From: a virus | DNA length: 22,426 bases | IMG/VR virus record: IMGVR_UViG_3300017742_000139 | Coordinates: 1-22,426 of that record | Direction: 5' to 3' (one strand) | Shown here: one piece after another, positions 5,639 through 13,353 of the stretch | Position numbering within the stretch: position 1 is the stretch's first letter | Layout: every line of letters begins with the position of its first letter | Notes under the pieces: generated by a model | Seen by the model: the letters and a program-made list of their open reading frames with translations, nothing else | Databases searched by the model: none | What the model was told of the DNA's origin: nothing | Made by a program: the position numbers and the translations under genes

Positions 5639-5824
5639 ATGTCTTCATCAATGTATTTTGTCGATCTTTTCTACACTCGTTCAGGGGACAGCGCTCCTGC
5701 TTGGCACCGCACCGATCACGGGACACTGCAGGCCGCACGGCTTCACGCTCGCCATTACTCGCAGGAACTAGGAAGGGAGAATGTAGGGTTGTTCGAGCGT
5801 TACCCTACAGAGCTAAATTTCTGA
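5639..5824 (+). CDS. Small hypothetical protein
   Basis: 61 residues, own candidate promoter upstream and a clear terminator downstream, so it looks like a single-gene unit. The sequence (MYFVDLFYTRSGDSAPAWHR, then a helix AARLHARHYSQEL) has strand-helix-strand character. No family, membrane segment or catalytic motif is recognised. The isolated transcription unit supports a real, perhaps host-directed, small gene. Confidence 0.6.
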   Translation: MSSSMYFVDLFYTRSGDSAPAWHRTDHGTLQAARLHARHYSQELGRENVGLFERYPTELNF

Positions 5825-5831
5825 CTTGTAT

Positions 5832-5856
5832 GCGTGCCCTCATCGGGCACGCTTTC
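5832..5856 (+). terminator. Rho-independent terminator
   Basis: GCGTGCCC at 5832-5839 and GGGCACGC at 5845-5852 form a perfect 8-bp stem with a 5-nt loop, followed by TTTCT. It lies 7 nt after the stop of the 5639 gene and closes the early region on the plus strand. Confidence 0.8.
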
Positions 5857-5904
5857 TGAGATCAAGCTCAGCTATCACAATTCTTAACATCAATCCGATT
5901 TAAC

Positions 5905-6117
5905 ATGACTTCACCAACACGATCACGATTCGTCACAGTCGCCGTCTTCGCTATCAGCGGAGTCTCAGCAGCCTGCCTCAGCGTGGGGCTGGCTAGCCTG
6001 CTAGCAGCCAACCCTAAGGGCCCTGACGCGCACGGGCAGGCCGTAGCGTTGGTTGCCTGCGCTGGTTTGGCAGGCACTTGCTTAACCCTTGCCGCAGGCG
6101 CTGCCACTGACGACTGA
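5905..6117 (+). CDS. Small two-helix membrane protein, holin-like
   Basis: 70 residues with two hydrophobic segments, about 9-34 (VTVAVFAISGVSAACLSVGL) and 44-67 (AVALVACAGLAGTCLTLAAG), separated by a short polar loop (NPKGPDAH). Charged residues sit at both ends (N-terminal TRSR, C-terminal DD). This size and hairpin topology suit a holin or other small membrane protein, but no endolysin is adjacent and no motif is specific. It stands just ahead of the packaging module. Confidence 0.6.
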   Translation: MTSPTRSRFVTVAVFAISGVSAACLSVGLASLLAANPKGPDAHGQAVALVACAGLAGTCLTLAAGAATDD

Positions 6118-6145
6118 GAATCGTTCTCAAAAAGCCGTCACAAAA

Positions 6146-6154
6146 TGTTACAGT
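6146..6154 (+). promoter_or_regulatory. Extended -10-like element TGTTACAGT upstream of the packaging genes
   Basis: TGTTACAGT exactly matches TGYTAYAGT. It lies 185 nt upstream of the terminase start in a 221-nt intergenic region and could drive the late genes with a long leader. No strong -35 is seen. Confidence 0.35.
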
Positions 6155-6247
6155 TGACCCGTTCTCAATAAGGGGGGCGGGTTCGCAACAAGGGCGGCAT
6201 GGCGTAAGGACATAGGGAACCTGCTGGTACGTGGGAAACATCTGTTA

Positions 6248-6338
6248 CTGTAATACTAAGGGGGTATCCACCAAAAGTCAACTATCCTGTAGTACAGGCC
6301 CCAAAAAAATACGCACCAAATACTTTCTTCTGTAATAC
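6248..6338 (+). promoter_or_regulatory. Three CTGTARTAC sites upstream of the terminase
   Basis: CTGTAATAC occurs at 6248-6256 and again at 6330-6338, where it directly abuts the terminase ATG. Between them CCTGTAGTACAGG at 6286-6298 is a 13-nt perfect palindrome sharing the same half-site. The set looks like a regulator-binding array at the head of the late operon. No Shine-Dalgarno precedes the ATG, so a protein bound at the last site would cover the start. Confidence 0.5.
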
Positions 6339-7592
6339 ATGGCCGTACGCACACCACCCCCGCTATCGCTACGGCACGCACAGGGTGAAGTTTTCAACAG
6401 CGACGTACGTTTTCGCGTACTGGTCGCAGGCCGCCGCTTCGGAAAGTCCTACCTAGCCTGCATCGAACTCTTGCGTGGAGCGATTGCCAGCCCCGGCGAA
6501 ACGTTCTTTTACTGCGCCCCGACTTACCGCATGGCAAAAGATATTGCCTGGAAAGTCATGAAACGTATTGTCCCCGCAGCTTGGATCAAGTCCAAGAACG
6601 AAACGGACCTCAAGCTGGAACTTGTCAACGGCTCGACAATCGAACTGAAGGGCACCGAAAACGCAATGGCACTGCGAGGCCGCAGCCTTTCCGGCGTGGT
6701 ACTCGACGAAGCCGCATTTATGGACGCCGCCGTCTGGTTCGAGGTGATCCGCCCCGCACTCGCCGACAAACAGGGCTGGGCCTTATTTATTTCCACGCCC
6801 GATGGAACGGCCAGCTGGTTCTACGAACTCTGGCAATACTGCATCACAGGCGACACCAACTGGAAACGGTGGAGCTTCACTACAATCCAGGGCGGCAACG
6901 TCCCACCGGAAGAAATCGAAGCTGCACGGGGTCAACTGGACCCACGAACTTTCCGCCAAGAGTTCGAGGCCAGCTTTGAAAACCTATCCGGTCTCGTTGC
7001 CGTCTCATTCGGCGACGCCAACATCAGCACTGCCGCAAAGGACATCCCAATCCTCCCACTACTACTAGGCGTCGACTTCAACGTGGACCCAATGACCGGA
7101 ATCTGCGCGGTCAAGGACAACGACACCCTCTACGTATTCGACGAAATCCACCTAACGGGCGGCGCCACCACCTGGGACTTCACGGAAGAAGTAATCCGCC
7201 GCTTCGGCCTGGAACGTCGCATTATGGCCTGCCCGGACCCCACGGGCGGCGCCCGCAAAACCCAAGGTGTAGGCGCTACAGACCACAACATCCTACGAAA
7301 ATCGGGATTCCGCGTCTGCGCCCCACGCAGCCCATGGAAAGTACGCGACAAAATCACCGCCGTCAACACCGCATTACTAGACGCCACTGGAACGCGCCGC
7401 TGCTTCATCCACCCCCGCTGCAAGGAACTAATCAAATCATTCCGCAGCCTGACCTATGCCCCTGGAACGGGCCTACCAAACAAAAATTTAGGCGTAGACC
7501 ACGCATTTGACGCCTTCGGTTATTTATGCCTGCAACAATTCAACCTGGCAAAATCAGGCGTAATGGGCACCACTTCATATAGGCTGTATTGA
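6339..7592 (+). CDS. terL: Terminase large subunit
   Basis: 417 residues, ATG start. This is the ATP-driven motor that cuts and pumps DNA into the prohead. AGRRFGKS at 30-37 is the variant Walker A of phage terminases; VVLDEAAF at 120-127 is Walker B with Asp123 and the catalytic Glu124; ISTPDGT at 151-157 is the coupling motif. The C-terminal nuclease domain shows GVDFNVDP with Asp246, a second acidic motif at CPDPTGG (Asp300), and GVDHAFDAFGYL near residues 385-396 with Asp387 and Asp391. The length is usual for the family and no key residue is missing. A probable small subunit follows 13 nt later, in the reverse of the commonest order. Confidence 0.95.
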   Translation: MAVRTPPPLSLRHAQGEVFNSDVRFRVLVAGRRFGKSYLACIELLRGAIASPGETFFYCAPTYRMAKDIAWKVMKRIVPAAWIKSKNETDLKLELVNGSTIELKGTENAMALRGRSLSGVVLDEAAFMDAAVWFEVIRPALADKQGWALFISTPDGTASWFYELWQYCITGDTNWKRWSFTTIQGGNVPPEEIEAARGQLDPRTFRQEFEASFENLSGLVAVSFGDANISTAAKDIPILPLLLGVDFNVDPMTGICAVKDNDTLYVFDEIHLTGGATTWDFTEEVIRRFGLERRIMACPDPTGGARKTQGVGATDHNILRKSGFRVCAPRSPWKVRDKITAVNTALLDATGTRRCFIHPRCKELIKSFRSLTYAPGTGLPNKNLGVDHAFDAFGYLCLQQFNLAKSGVMGTTSYRLY

Positions 7593-7605
7593 GCTACACG
7601 AACTA

Positions 7606-8100
7606 ATGGTTAATTACGAGGGGCCACAAAAGCGAAGCCGTGGTGATAAACGCGCCCAAGAATACATCGAGGCACGCCAACGCCGAATGTACCGGCACCA
7701 ACTGGACGGCCATAGCGTGCGCCAAATCGTATATGAACATTCTGCCCGCGAAGGAGTCAGCATCCCCACTGCCTGGCGCGACTGGGACCAAGTAAAACAG
7801 TGGACCGAAGAGGACTGGATCCGCGACCGCGAAGCCATGCTGGGCCGCATCCAAACGATGCGCCTCCGCGTCGTCCACGCCGCGATGAAAAAGGGCCACT
7901 ACCAAGTCGCAGCCCAAGTTTTGGACTCCCTGGGCCGCGTTTTAGGCGAAAACACCCCGGAACAAGTATCAGTCCAAGTGCCATCACTAAGTATCCAAGT
8001 AGAACCCAAAGTAGTCACCGCCCAACTACCCGAAAGCGGCGTAATCGAGGCCGAAATAACACCACAAAAAGAGGTAGATTCAGCTGAACCCACCCCATAA
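7606..8100 (+). CDS. Probable terminase small subunit / DNA-binding protein
   Basis: 164 residues. Residues 12-70 are basic and helical; HSVRQIVYEHSAREGVS with IPTAWRDWDQVKQW forms a plausible helix-turn-helix as found in small terminase subunits. A central helical stretch (IQTMRLRVVHAAMKKGHYQVAAQVLDSLG) would suit oligomerisation. The C-terminal 50 residues are Pro-, Glu- and Val-rich and look disordered. The gene lies directly after terL, which is the main support for the role. An unrelated DNA-binding regulator remains possible. Confidence 0.55.
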   Translation: MVNYEGPQKRSRGDKRAQEYIEARQRRMYRHQLDGHSVRQIVYEHSAREGVSIPTAWRDWDQVKQWTEEDWIRDREAMLGRIQTMRLRVVHAAMKKGHYQVAAQVLDSLGRVLGENTPEQVSVQVPSLSIQVEPKVVTAQLPESGVIEAEITPQKEVDSAEPTP

Positions 8101-8104
8101 ATCA

Positions 8105-8170
8105 ATGCCCGGACACTACGGCCAAGGCAAAAAGAAGAAGCCCAAGGGAAAGAAAGGCCCCAAGAAGTAG
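8105..8170 (+). CDS. 21-residue lysine-rich micro-protein
   Basis: The frame MPGHYGQGKKKKPKGKKGPK plus a final Lys starts 4 nt after the preceding stop. Ten of 21 residues are lysine. Short phage proteins opening with MPGHYG are familiar in aquatic phages, which argues against chance, as does the tight spacing to both neighbours. A highly basic peptide beside terminase and head genes could bind DNA or the capsid interior. No function is established. Confidence 0.55.
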   Translation: MPGHYGQGKKKKPKGKKGPKK

Positions 8171-8195
8171 AATATGAACAGCTGTCGCGATTTCC

Positions 8196-8363
8196 ATGGC
8201 AAAACGCGGTCTTTACGCCAATATCCACGCCAAGCGTAAGCGTATCGAGGCTGGCGCGAACGAAAAAATGCGTAAACCAGGCTCAAAGGGCGCCCCAACC
8301 GCTGGAGCGTTCAAAAAAGCAGCCAAAACAGCTAAAAAACGCAAACCAAAGGGTAAAAAGTAA
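8196..8363 (+). CDS. 55-residue basic conserved phage protein
   Basis: 55 residues from ATG 8196, stop TAA overlapping the next start (TAATG). It opens MAKRGLYANIHAKRKRIEAG and continues with MRKPGSKGAPT, a sequence I recognise as a small family common in marine and freshwater phages and lying near the packaging and head genes. The C-terminus is a run of Lys and Ala. The strong positive charge suggests nucleic acid binding or packaging into the virion, but no role has been shown to my knowledge. Confidence 0.75.
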   Translation: MAKRGLYANIHAKRKRIEAGANEKMRKPGSKGAPTAGAFKKAAKTAKKRKPKGKK

Positions 8364-8713
8364 TGGCTGCTGTCGCTACAACCGCCGTCGACCGGTTTAC
8401 AAACGTCGTCGAATACACAGGGGCAACAATGACCGCCGTAAACGACTGGTTCGCGGTCCATGGCCACACCAGCGAATACTCATTTGCAGCTGCCGTCACA
8501 AGCGAAGGCAATTTCACCTTAGCTTTAGAGGCAAATTTCAACGGCAACGGCAACTGGTTCACAATCGACACCAGTAAGACCATCAATGAATCCGGCCAAT
8601 ACGTCTACTTCTACAACGGGAAGCCTGCATCCCAGATCCGCATGAGAATTGCTTCCATTGCCTCTGGAACGGTATCTTTAACGCCCCATATTGTCACTGC
8701 TTACCACGGATAA
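8363..8713 (+). CDS. Possible virion accessory protein (beta-rich)
   Basis: 116 residues, coupled to both neighbours through TAATG overlaps. The sequence is almost entirely beta-strand-like with many Thr, Ser, Asn and Ala residues (FTLALEANFNGNGNWFTI, then QYVYFYNGKPASQIRMRIAS), like capsid decoration or fibre domains. Position between packaging and portal genes supports a head protein. No family is recognised; decoration is an inference. Confidence 0.6.
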   Translation: MAAVATTAVDRFTNVVEYTGATMTAVNDWFAVHGHTSEYSFAAAVTSEGNFTLALEANFNGNGNWFTIDTSKTINESGQYVYFYNGKPASQIRMRIASIASGTVSLTPHIVTAYHG

Positions 8714-8889
8714 TGGGCACCCGAATCGTCACCGGCTTTTGCACCCACCTTGAGGTGGATTCCGAAAGCCGCACCACCGAAGCCTCCTTCGCCTTTATGA
8801 CGCCCCAAGACCCCGAGGACTTCGGAGGTCTGATGGTACGTCTTGCCAGCGGTATCGAAGTAATGATCGAAGTTGAGGACGAAGAATGA
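8713..8889 (+). CDS. 58-residue acidic hypothetical protein
   Basis: 58 residues, starting at an ATG that overlaps the upstream TAA and ending in an ATGA overlap with the next gene. It is acidic, with a C-terminal VMIEVEDEE. Strand-like segments alternate (MGTRIVTGFCTHLEVDSES, MVRLASGIEVMIEV). The tight coupling on both sides supports a true gene. Role unknown. Confidence 0.65.
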   Translation: MGTRIVTGFCTHLEVDSESRTTEASFAFMTPQDPEDFGGLMVRLASGIEVMIEVEDEE

Positions 8890-9158
8890 TCGAATACCGA
8901 GGCGAAAAATTTAGCGGCTACAACAAGCCAAAACGCACCCCAGGCCACGCAAACAAGAGCCACGCCGTGCTTGCCAAAGAAGGCGACACGGTAAAACTGA
9001 TCCGTTTCGGCCAACAGGGCGTAACAGGCAGCCCAAAAAAGGACAACGAAAGCGAATCCTCGCGTAAACGCCGCGAAGCATTTAAGAAACGCCACGCCGC
9101 TAATATCAAAAGAGGTAAAATGTCCGCCGCTTACTGGGCAAATCGCGAGAAATGGTAA
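8886..9158 (+). CDS. Conserved basic phage protein, DUF6321-like
   Basis: 90 residues, ATGA overlap with the upstream gene. The segment HAVLAKEGDTVKLIRFGQQG followed by VTGSPKK, a Ser/Arg/Lys-rich helix, and the ending KMSAAYWANREKW match a well-conserved small protein of many aquatic phages that I recall as DUF6321. It commonly lies next to portal or head genes, as here. The function is not established; the basic helix suggests nucleic acid contact. Confidence 0.75.
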   Translation: MIEYRGEKFSGYNKPKRTPGHANKSHAVLAKEGDTVKLIRFGQQGVTGSPKKDNESESSRKRREAFKKRHAANIKRGKMSAAYWANREKW

Positions 9159-9162
9159 CTAA

Positions 9163-10629
9163 GTGACCTATTCAGTTCCCGGCCAAATCCGCACCCACCT
9201 TGTAAGTTCCAACACCCTCGGTGGAGCGGACAGCCCGTTCACCCGCACCCAAGCGGTGCTGGACATGATGAAGGGCTGGGAAATCATGAAGGCCATCACC
9301 CTTGGTACGGAATATCTACGTGAAAACAGCGAAGCCTTCCTACCAATAGAACCCCGCGAGGACTACACGGCGTATTTAGCGCGTGTAAACCGGGCCGTAT
9401 TTTCTCCATTTACGCAGCGCCTGGTGCGTGCTGCGGCAGGACTAATTCTACGCAAGCCGATCAGTTTGGTAGGCGACCCATACTGGACCGATATTTTCGC
9501 AAAAGACGTTGATGGTTGCGGCTCAGACCTAGACGAGTACGCCCGCCGCCTGCTGCTGTGCTCACTAACTTACGGGCATTGTCATACATTAGTAGATTTT
9601 CCGGCTCCAACGGGTGCCCGCAGCCTTGCAGAAGAGCGCGAACTTAACCGCCGCCCGTACTGGATTGAAGTTGACCCAGACAACATCTACGGCTGGCGGT
9701 TGGACCGTGAAGTCAACTACGGCAATCTTGTACAGGTCCGCATCAAAGAAAAAGCAGTAGTCCCTGACGGCGAATTTGGCGAAAAAGTATACGACCAGAT
9801 CCGTGTAATCGAGCCCGGCCAATACCGCATCTACCGCCAAGTAGAAACCAAAAAGGATATGCAGGGAGGCTTCCCATATCCAAACGCCTTCGACGCAACG
9901 GATGCCACCTCGGACTACGAGCTAGTGGAATCAGGCGACTACAGCCTGGGCCAAATCCCCCTAGTAACAACCTACGCAGGCAAGACCGACACCCTTACCA
10001 GCAAGCCCCCACTATTAGACATCGCCTATTTAAACCTGGCCCATTTCCAACGCCAGGCCGATTTAATCCACAGCCTGCACATCGCAAGCCAGCCAATCCT
10101 TGTCCTCGAAGGCTGGGACGACCAATCCAAAGACGTAGCTGTAAGCGTCAACTACGCAATGGCCAGCCAGCCTGGCAACAAGGTTTATTACGTCGAACCA
10201 GCCGCGAACGCATTCGAAGCACAGTCCAACGAAATCCGCGAGCTACAGATGCAGATGGCCACTTTAGGCATCAGCACACTTAGCCAACAAAAGTTTGTTG
10301 CCGAATCTGCCGACGCCCGCCGCCTAGACCGTGTTGATACAAATTCAATGCTGTCGATGGTATCTCTGGACCTGGAACAATCTCTACAAAAATCGTTCAA
10401 TTTAGCTGCCGACTATGTGGGAATCGAACCACCCGAAGTAAAGATCAGCCGAGATTTCGACATCGACCGTTTAATCGGCCAGGACGTAACCGCGTTGACG
10501 ACATTGTTTGAGCAAGGTGTCCTGGGACGCGACGAATTCCGCCAAATCCTGGTCCAGGGTGAAATCCTTCCTACCGCTAGCGAGGAACAAGGCGGTGAGA
10601 CCGATACTCAAGACGCCGAAGAGGAATAA
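9163..10629 (+). CDS. Portal protein (DUF4055 family)
   Basis: 488 residues from a GTG start 4 nt after the previous stop. The portal is the dodecameric ring at one capsid vertex through which DNA is packaged and ejected. The opening segments (MMKGWEIMKAITLGTEYL, then EPREDYTAYLARVNRAVFSP and LVRAAAGLILRKPISL) are characteristic of DUF4055 portals. The middle holds the wing/stem region and a long C-terminal helical part, with MQMATLGISTLSQQKF about residues 363-378. The C-terminal tail is acidic (EEQGGETDTQDAEEE). Length is normal for the family. Packaging genes upstream and the scaffold downstream agree. Confidence 0.9.
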   Translation: MTYSVPGQIRTHLVSSNTLGGADSPFTRTQAVLDMMKGWEIMKAITLGTEYLRENSEAFLPIEPREDYTAYLARVNRAVFSPFTQRLVRAAAGLILRKPISLVGDPYWTDIFAKDVDGCGSDLDEYARRLLLCSLTYGHCHTLVDFPAPTGARSLAEERELNRRPYWIEVDPDNIYGWRLDREVNYGNLVQVRIKEKAVVPDGEFGEKVYDQIRVIEPGQYRIYRQVETKKDMQGGFPYPNAFDATDATSDYELVESGDYSLGQIPLVTTYAGKTDTLTSKPPLLDIAYLNLAHFQRQADLIHSLHIASQPILVLEGWDDQSKDVAVSVNYAMASQPGNKVYYVEPAANAFEAQSNEIRELQMQMATLGISTLSQQKFVAESADARRLDRVDTNSMLSMVSLDLEQSLQKSFNLAADYVGIEPPEVKISRDFDIDRLIGQDVTALTTLFEQGVLGRDEFRQILVQGEILPTASEEQGGETDTQDAEEE

Positions 10630-10693
10630 ACGCAAACCCTAGGTTCTTGTAAACTACATAAGTAGACTAAACAAGTACATGGAGTATGCCTAC

Positions 10694-10858
10694 ATGGGTA
10701 AGTCCTTAGAAAAAGTTACTAAGCCTGACGGTTCCGAAGTATGGGAACTCGTCGAGCTACGTGAACCGCAGCCTGAACCTGAGGTATGCAAAGCTGTACG
10801 CAAGCGCAAGCCATCAAAGCCTGCGGATTTTGACTCCAGACACCCCTACCACCACTGA
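10694..10858 (+). CDS. 54-residue micro-protein ending DSRHPYHH
   Basis: 54 residues from ATG 10694, chosen because GGAG sits 9 nt upstream; an in-frame ATG at 10679 would add five residues but has no ribosome site. The N-terminal half is a strand-like segment (VTKPDGSEVWELVEL), followed by a Pro/Glu stretch, a basic stretch (KAVRKRKPSKP) and the terminus DSRHPYHH. The end resembles DPKHPYHR in the 1984 micro-gene. It sits between portal and scaffold, 2 nt before the latter, and is probably co-translated. Function unknown. Confidence 0.6.
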   Translation: MGKSLEKVTKPDGSEVWELVELREPQPEPEVCKAVRKRKPSKPADFDSRHPYHH

Positions 10859-10860
10859 CT

Positions 10861-11586
10861 ATGGAAGAGCACGTCATTCAGGAAACGCCCGTGGCGAGTC
10901 CTGACCAGCCCGTGGCTGCAGCCGACACCGCTCCACAGCAACCAGACCCTGCGCTTGCTGTAAAAGCCGAATACGAGACCCAGCTTGCCGCTTTAAAACA
11001 GCAGGCAACTGAAGCCGAGGAACGTTTCCAAGGCATCAAATCCAAGCTGGACGACGTATACAAAAAGCAGGACGACCAGCGCAAGCAAACGCTGGAAGAC
11101 CAAGGCCAATGGAAAGACCTTTGGGAAGAAGCCAACAAGAGCGCCCAAGAAAAGGACGTCCAGATCGGTGCATTGGAACGCCAATTGGCGGACCTAAAGG
11201 TCTCCAACGAGGAAGCTTCCATGCGTACAAAAGCGTTATCAGCAATCAGCCGAGCTGGTGCGATCAACGCCGAGCAAATGCTGCAGCTGGTACAAAACAA
11301 CCTGCACAAAAAGGACAACGGCGACGTTGTAATTTTGGACAAAGGTGTTGAACAAGATATTACTAACTATCTAGGCAATTTAAAGAACCCTGGTTCAGGT
11401 TTTGAGCACCACTTCAAGCCCAGCAGCGCCGCTGGTATGGGGGCCAAACCCACACCAAATTCTGTTATCGCCCCTGGAATGGCCAATCCATTCAAGGCCG
11501 GTAGTATTAACATAACGAGACAAATGCAACTAAAAGCAGAGGAGCCTGAACTTGCAGCTGTGCTGGAAAGGGAAGCTTCTTTGTAG
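10861..11586 (+). CDS. Capsid scaffolding protein (gp20-like)
   Basis: 241 residues. The N-terminal 35 residues are Pro/Ala/Gln-rich; residues 35-130 form a long coiled coil (AVKAEYETQLAALKQQATEA, and later QIGALERQLADLKVSNEE); the last 90 residues are Gly/Pro/Asn-rich with a short helix at the end (ELAAVLEREASL). This design is typical of phage scaffolding proteins such as the minor structural gp20 family, which guide capsid assembly and then leave. Its place between portal and major capsid protein is the expected one. No separate head protease is seen. Confidence 0.85.
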   Translation: MEEHVIQETPVASPDQPVAAADTAPQQPDPALAVKAEYETQLAALKQQATEAEERFQGIKSKLDDVYKKQDDQRKQTLEDQGQWKDLWEEANKSAQEKDVQIGALERQLADLKVSNEEASMRTKALSAISRAGAINAEQMLQLVQNNLHKKDNGDVVILDKGVEQDITNYLGNLKNPGSGFEHHFKPSSAAGMGAKPTPNSVIAPGMANPFKAGSINITRQMQLKAEEPELAAVLEREASL

Positions 11587-11655
11587 CCCCGGTGGGGCTT
11601 GTCTCACCAAGTCCGTGGCTTGGACCCCGCACACCTTTAACGTTGGTTTTCTAAG
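11586..11655 (+). promoter_or_regulatory. Structured leader of the major capsid gene
   Basis: Two small hairpins: GCCCC-GGT-GGGGC (11586-11598) and CCAAG-TCCGTGG-CTTGG (11607-11623, with the loop as read). Then CCCGCACACCTTTAACGTTG ends 11 nt before the ATG. The element ACCTTTAA-NN-TTGG, after a hairpin and CCCGCA, recurs ahead of the major tail gene (14735-14776). No Shine-Dalgarno is evident. Shared control of two highly expressed genes is inferred. Confidence 0.5.
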
Positions 11656-12738
11656 ATGGCCGCACCATTTCAGAATTATTCCGGCGGTGTCCTACTCGCG
11701 GACATCGTAAAGAGGAATAATCTCAGCACCTATGTGTCTGAGGCAGTAAAAGAGCGCAGCTTGTTCATCAAGTCTGGCGTTGTTGTTCGTAATCCTTTGC
11801 TGGATGCCCGCGAAGGCGGCACCCGCATCCAAGTCCCTGAGTTCAATCCAGTATCTCCAACTGAGGAGATCATGGACGGTACAGCTACGTGGGGCACAAG
11901 CACCGCTGGCTACCTGACTCCCCAGAAGATCGGCACCGGCACCCAGATCGCTTCCATCTGCCATCGCGGTTTCGCGTATGCAGTGGATGACGTTGCAATG
12001 TTGGCAGCGGGCGAAGACCCAATGCTTCACATCCGCAACCAGCTTGCCGATGCAATCAACAAGCTGAAGAGCGCACGCTTGTTCTCGCAGTTTGCTGGTT
12101 TGTTTGGCACAGCATTGTCTGGTCATTCATTGGACAAGGCAGTTGCCGCAACTTCAGGACAAGGCGAAGCCAACTTCCTGACCGCAGCCAATGTGGCTGA
12201 GGCCCGCGCTGCTCTTGGCGAGCGTGGCGATGAGCTGGACACCTTGATTGTCCACCCATCCGTTGGTTTCTACCTGTATCAGGTTGGCCTTCTTACCTTC
12301 AGCACCTCTGCACTGGCCGCTTCTGGCGCAGTGACCTGGGGCGGTGGCGGCGTCGGCGTCGGTGCTCGTAGCATCGGCGAATTTGCTGGCTGCAACGTGA
12401 TCATGGACCCACAGGTCAACACTGTGATCCCTGGCACATCAACCCACGTCAAGGAGTTCCGCTGCTTCCTGATGAAGGGTGGTTCAGTTCTGGAAGGCGT
12501 CCAGCAGGATCTGCGTATTGAAGCAGACCGCAACGTGCTCTCGAAGCAAGACGTGCTTTCTGTGGATTACCACACCGCGTATCACGTGATGGGCACCAAG
12601 TGGACCAGTGCTGGTGACAACCCCACCAACGGCACTCTGGCCACTGCTGGCAACTGGTCAGCCACCTACGACACCGACCTAATCCCAATGGTCGAGCTGA
12701 TCGTCAACAGCCCACTGGACACCAGCGCAATCGCCTGA
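11656..12738 (+). CDS. Major capsid protein
   Basis: 360 residues. The N-terminus reads AAPFQNYSGGVLLADIVKRN, followed by segments usual for HK97-fold phage coat proteins: TRIQVPEFNPVSPTEEIMDG, GTQIASICHRGFAYAVDDVA, and DPMLHIRNQLADAINKLKSA as the long spine-like helix. The later LDTLIVHPSVGFYLYQVGLL and VIMDPQVN segments fit the A-domain region. It follows the scaffold and is closed by a very strong terminator. There is no long N-terminal delta domain, in line with the separate scaffold. Family call is firm; exact fold is inferred from order and pattern. Confidence 0.9.
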   Translation: MAAPFQNYSGGVLLADIVKRNNLSTYVSEAVKERSLFIKSGVVVRNPLLDAREGGTRIQVPEFNPVSPTEEIMDGTATWGTSTAGYLTPQKIGTGTQIASICHRGFAYAVDDVAMLAAGEDPMLHIRNQLADAINKLKSARLFSQFAGLFGTALSGHSLDKAVAATSGQGEANFLTAANVAEARAALGERGDELDTLIVHPSVGFYLYQVGLLTFSTSALAASGAVTWGGGGVGVGARSIGEFAGCNVIMDPQVNTVIPGTSTHVKEFRCFLMKGGSVLEGVQQDLRIEADRNVLSKQDVLSVDYHTAYHVMGTKWTSAGDNPTNGTLATAGNWSATYDTDLIPMVELIVNSPLDTSAIA

Positions 12739-12762
12739 TACGTCCAGCACAAGCTGCTACTG

Positions 12763-12787
12763 CCCCGCTTCGGCGGGGTTTTTTATT
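12763..12787 (+). terminator. Strong rho-independent terminator after the major capsid gene
   Basis: CCCCGC-TTCG-GCGGGG gives a 6-bp GC stem closed by a stable UUCG tetraloop, followed by TTTTTTATT. The 3' part, GGGGTTTTTTATTGGGCTA (12775-12793), matches the terminator after the major tail gene in 18 of 19 positions. Confidence 0.92.
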
Positions 12788-12821
12788 GGGCTAAAATCAA
12801 AGAAAGTATTCCTGCAGTCTT

Positions 12822-13352
12822 GTGGCCGCAACAATCGATGCCACATTGAAGGGCGAAAACGCCAACAGCTTTGTAACGCTGGCGGAAGCAAACGCCTATT
12901 TCGAGACCGTCCCAAATTCTTCAACCTGGGACGACAAAACAGACGACCAAAAGAACCGCGCCATTATTAGCGCAACCCGCTGGATCGACGTACTTAACTT
13001 TTACGGCGACCGTTGCGACAATGGCCAAGCATTGAGCTGGCCGCGCAACAACTACCACGTAGACCGGGTGGAACTTACATGCTCCGTCATCCCAGCCGAC
13101 ATCAAATACGCCACCTACGAGCTGGCACGCGCCCTAGCAAATGACACGGATGCCGTCACCGGTAACACCGGAACCGAAGGTTTGTATGAAGAAGTCGAGT
13201 TAGGCGAATTAAAGGTGAAGTACAACACAGATAGCCAGGCGACTGGATCCGTGAACAACATTTTTGATGTCTACCCCTGGTTACAGTCTTACCTTGGAGC
13301 CTTCACCTTGGGCGGTTCTGGGGGTTATCAAGTGCGCGTTGTTAGAGGATGA
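12822..13352 (+). CDS. Head-tail connector (DnaT-like/gp6-like)
   Basis: 176 residues from a GTG start. Residues 17-62 (FVTLAEANAYFETVPNSSTW and then RAIISATRWID) are typical of the phage family often labelled DnaT-like ssDNA-binding protein, which in phages lies at the head-tail connector position. LSWPRNN followed by VIPADIKYATYELARALAND gives the conserved helix. The place right after the major capsid gene supports an adaptor ring under the portal rather than a replication role. The C-terminal 50 residues are strand-rich and Gly/Ser-rich. Confidence 0.75.
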   Translation: MAATIDATLKGENANSFVTLAEANAYFETVPNSSTWDDKTDDQKNRAIISATRWIDVLNFYGDRCDNGQALSWPRNNYHVDRVELTCSVIPADIKYATYELARALANDTDAVTGNTGTEGLYEEVELGELKVKYNTDSQATGSVNNIFDVYPWLQSYLGAFTLGGSGGYQVRVVRG

Positions 13353-13353
13353 A

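Noticed and set aside
7603-7987. Minus-strand frames opposite the terS-like gene (and likewise 8694-9095 and 10878-11342)
   Set aside because: They are shadows of well-supported plus-strand genes, with compositions that follow the complementary codons.
1583-9202. GCACCCACCTTG found three times (1583, 8741, 9191)
   Set aside because: All three are in the same codon phase (Thr-His-Leu) and the first is part of a local duplication; coding chance is enough to explain it.
13264-13353. Upstream start at 13264 for the head-closure gene
   Set aside because: It overlaps the connector gene by about 90 nt, while ATG 13354 has a good ribosome site and no overlap.
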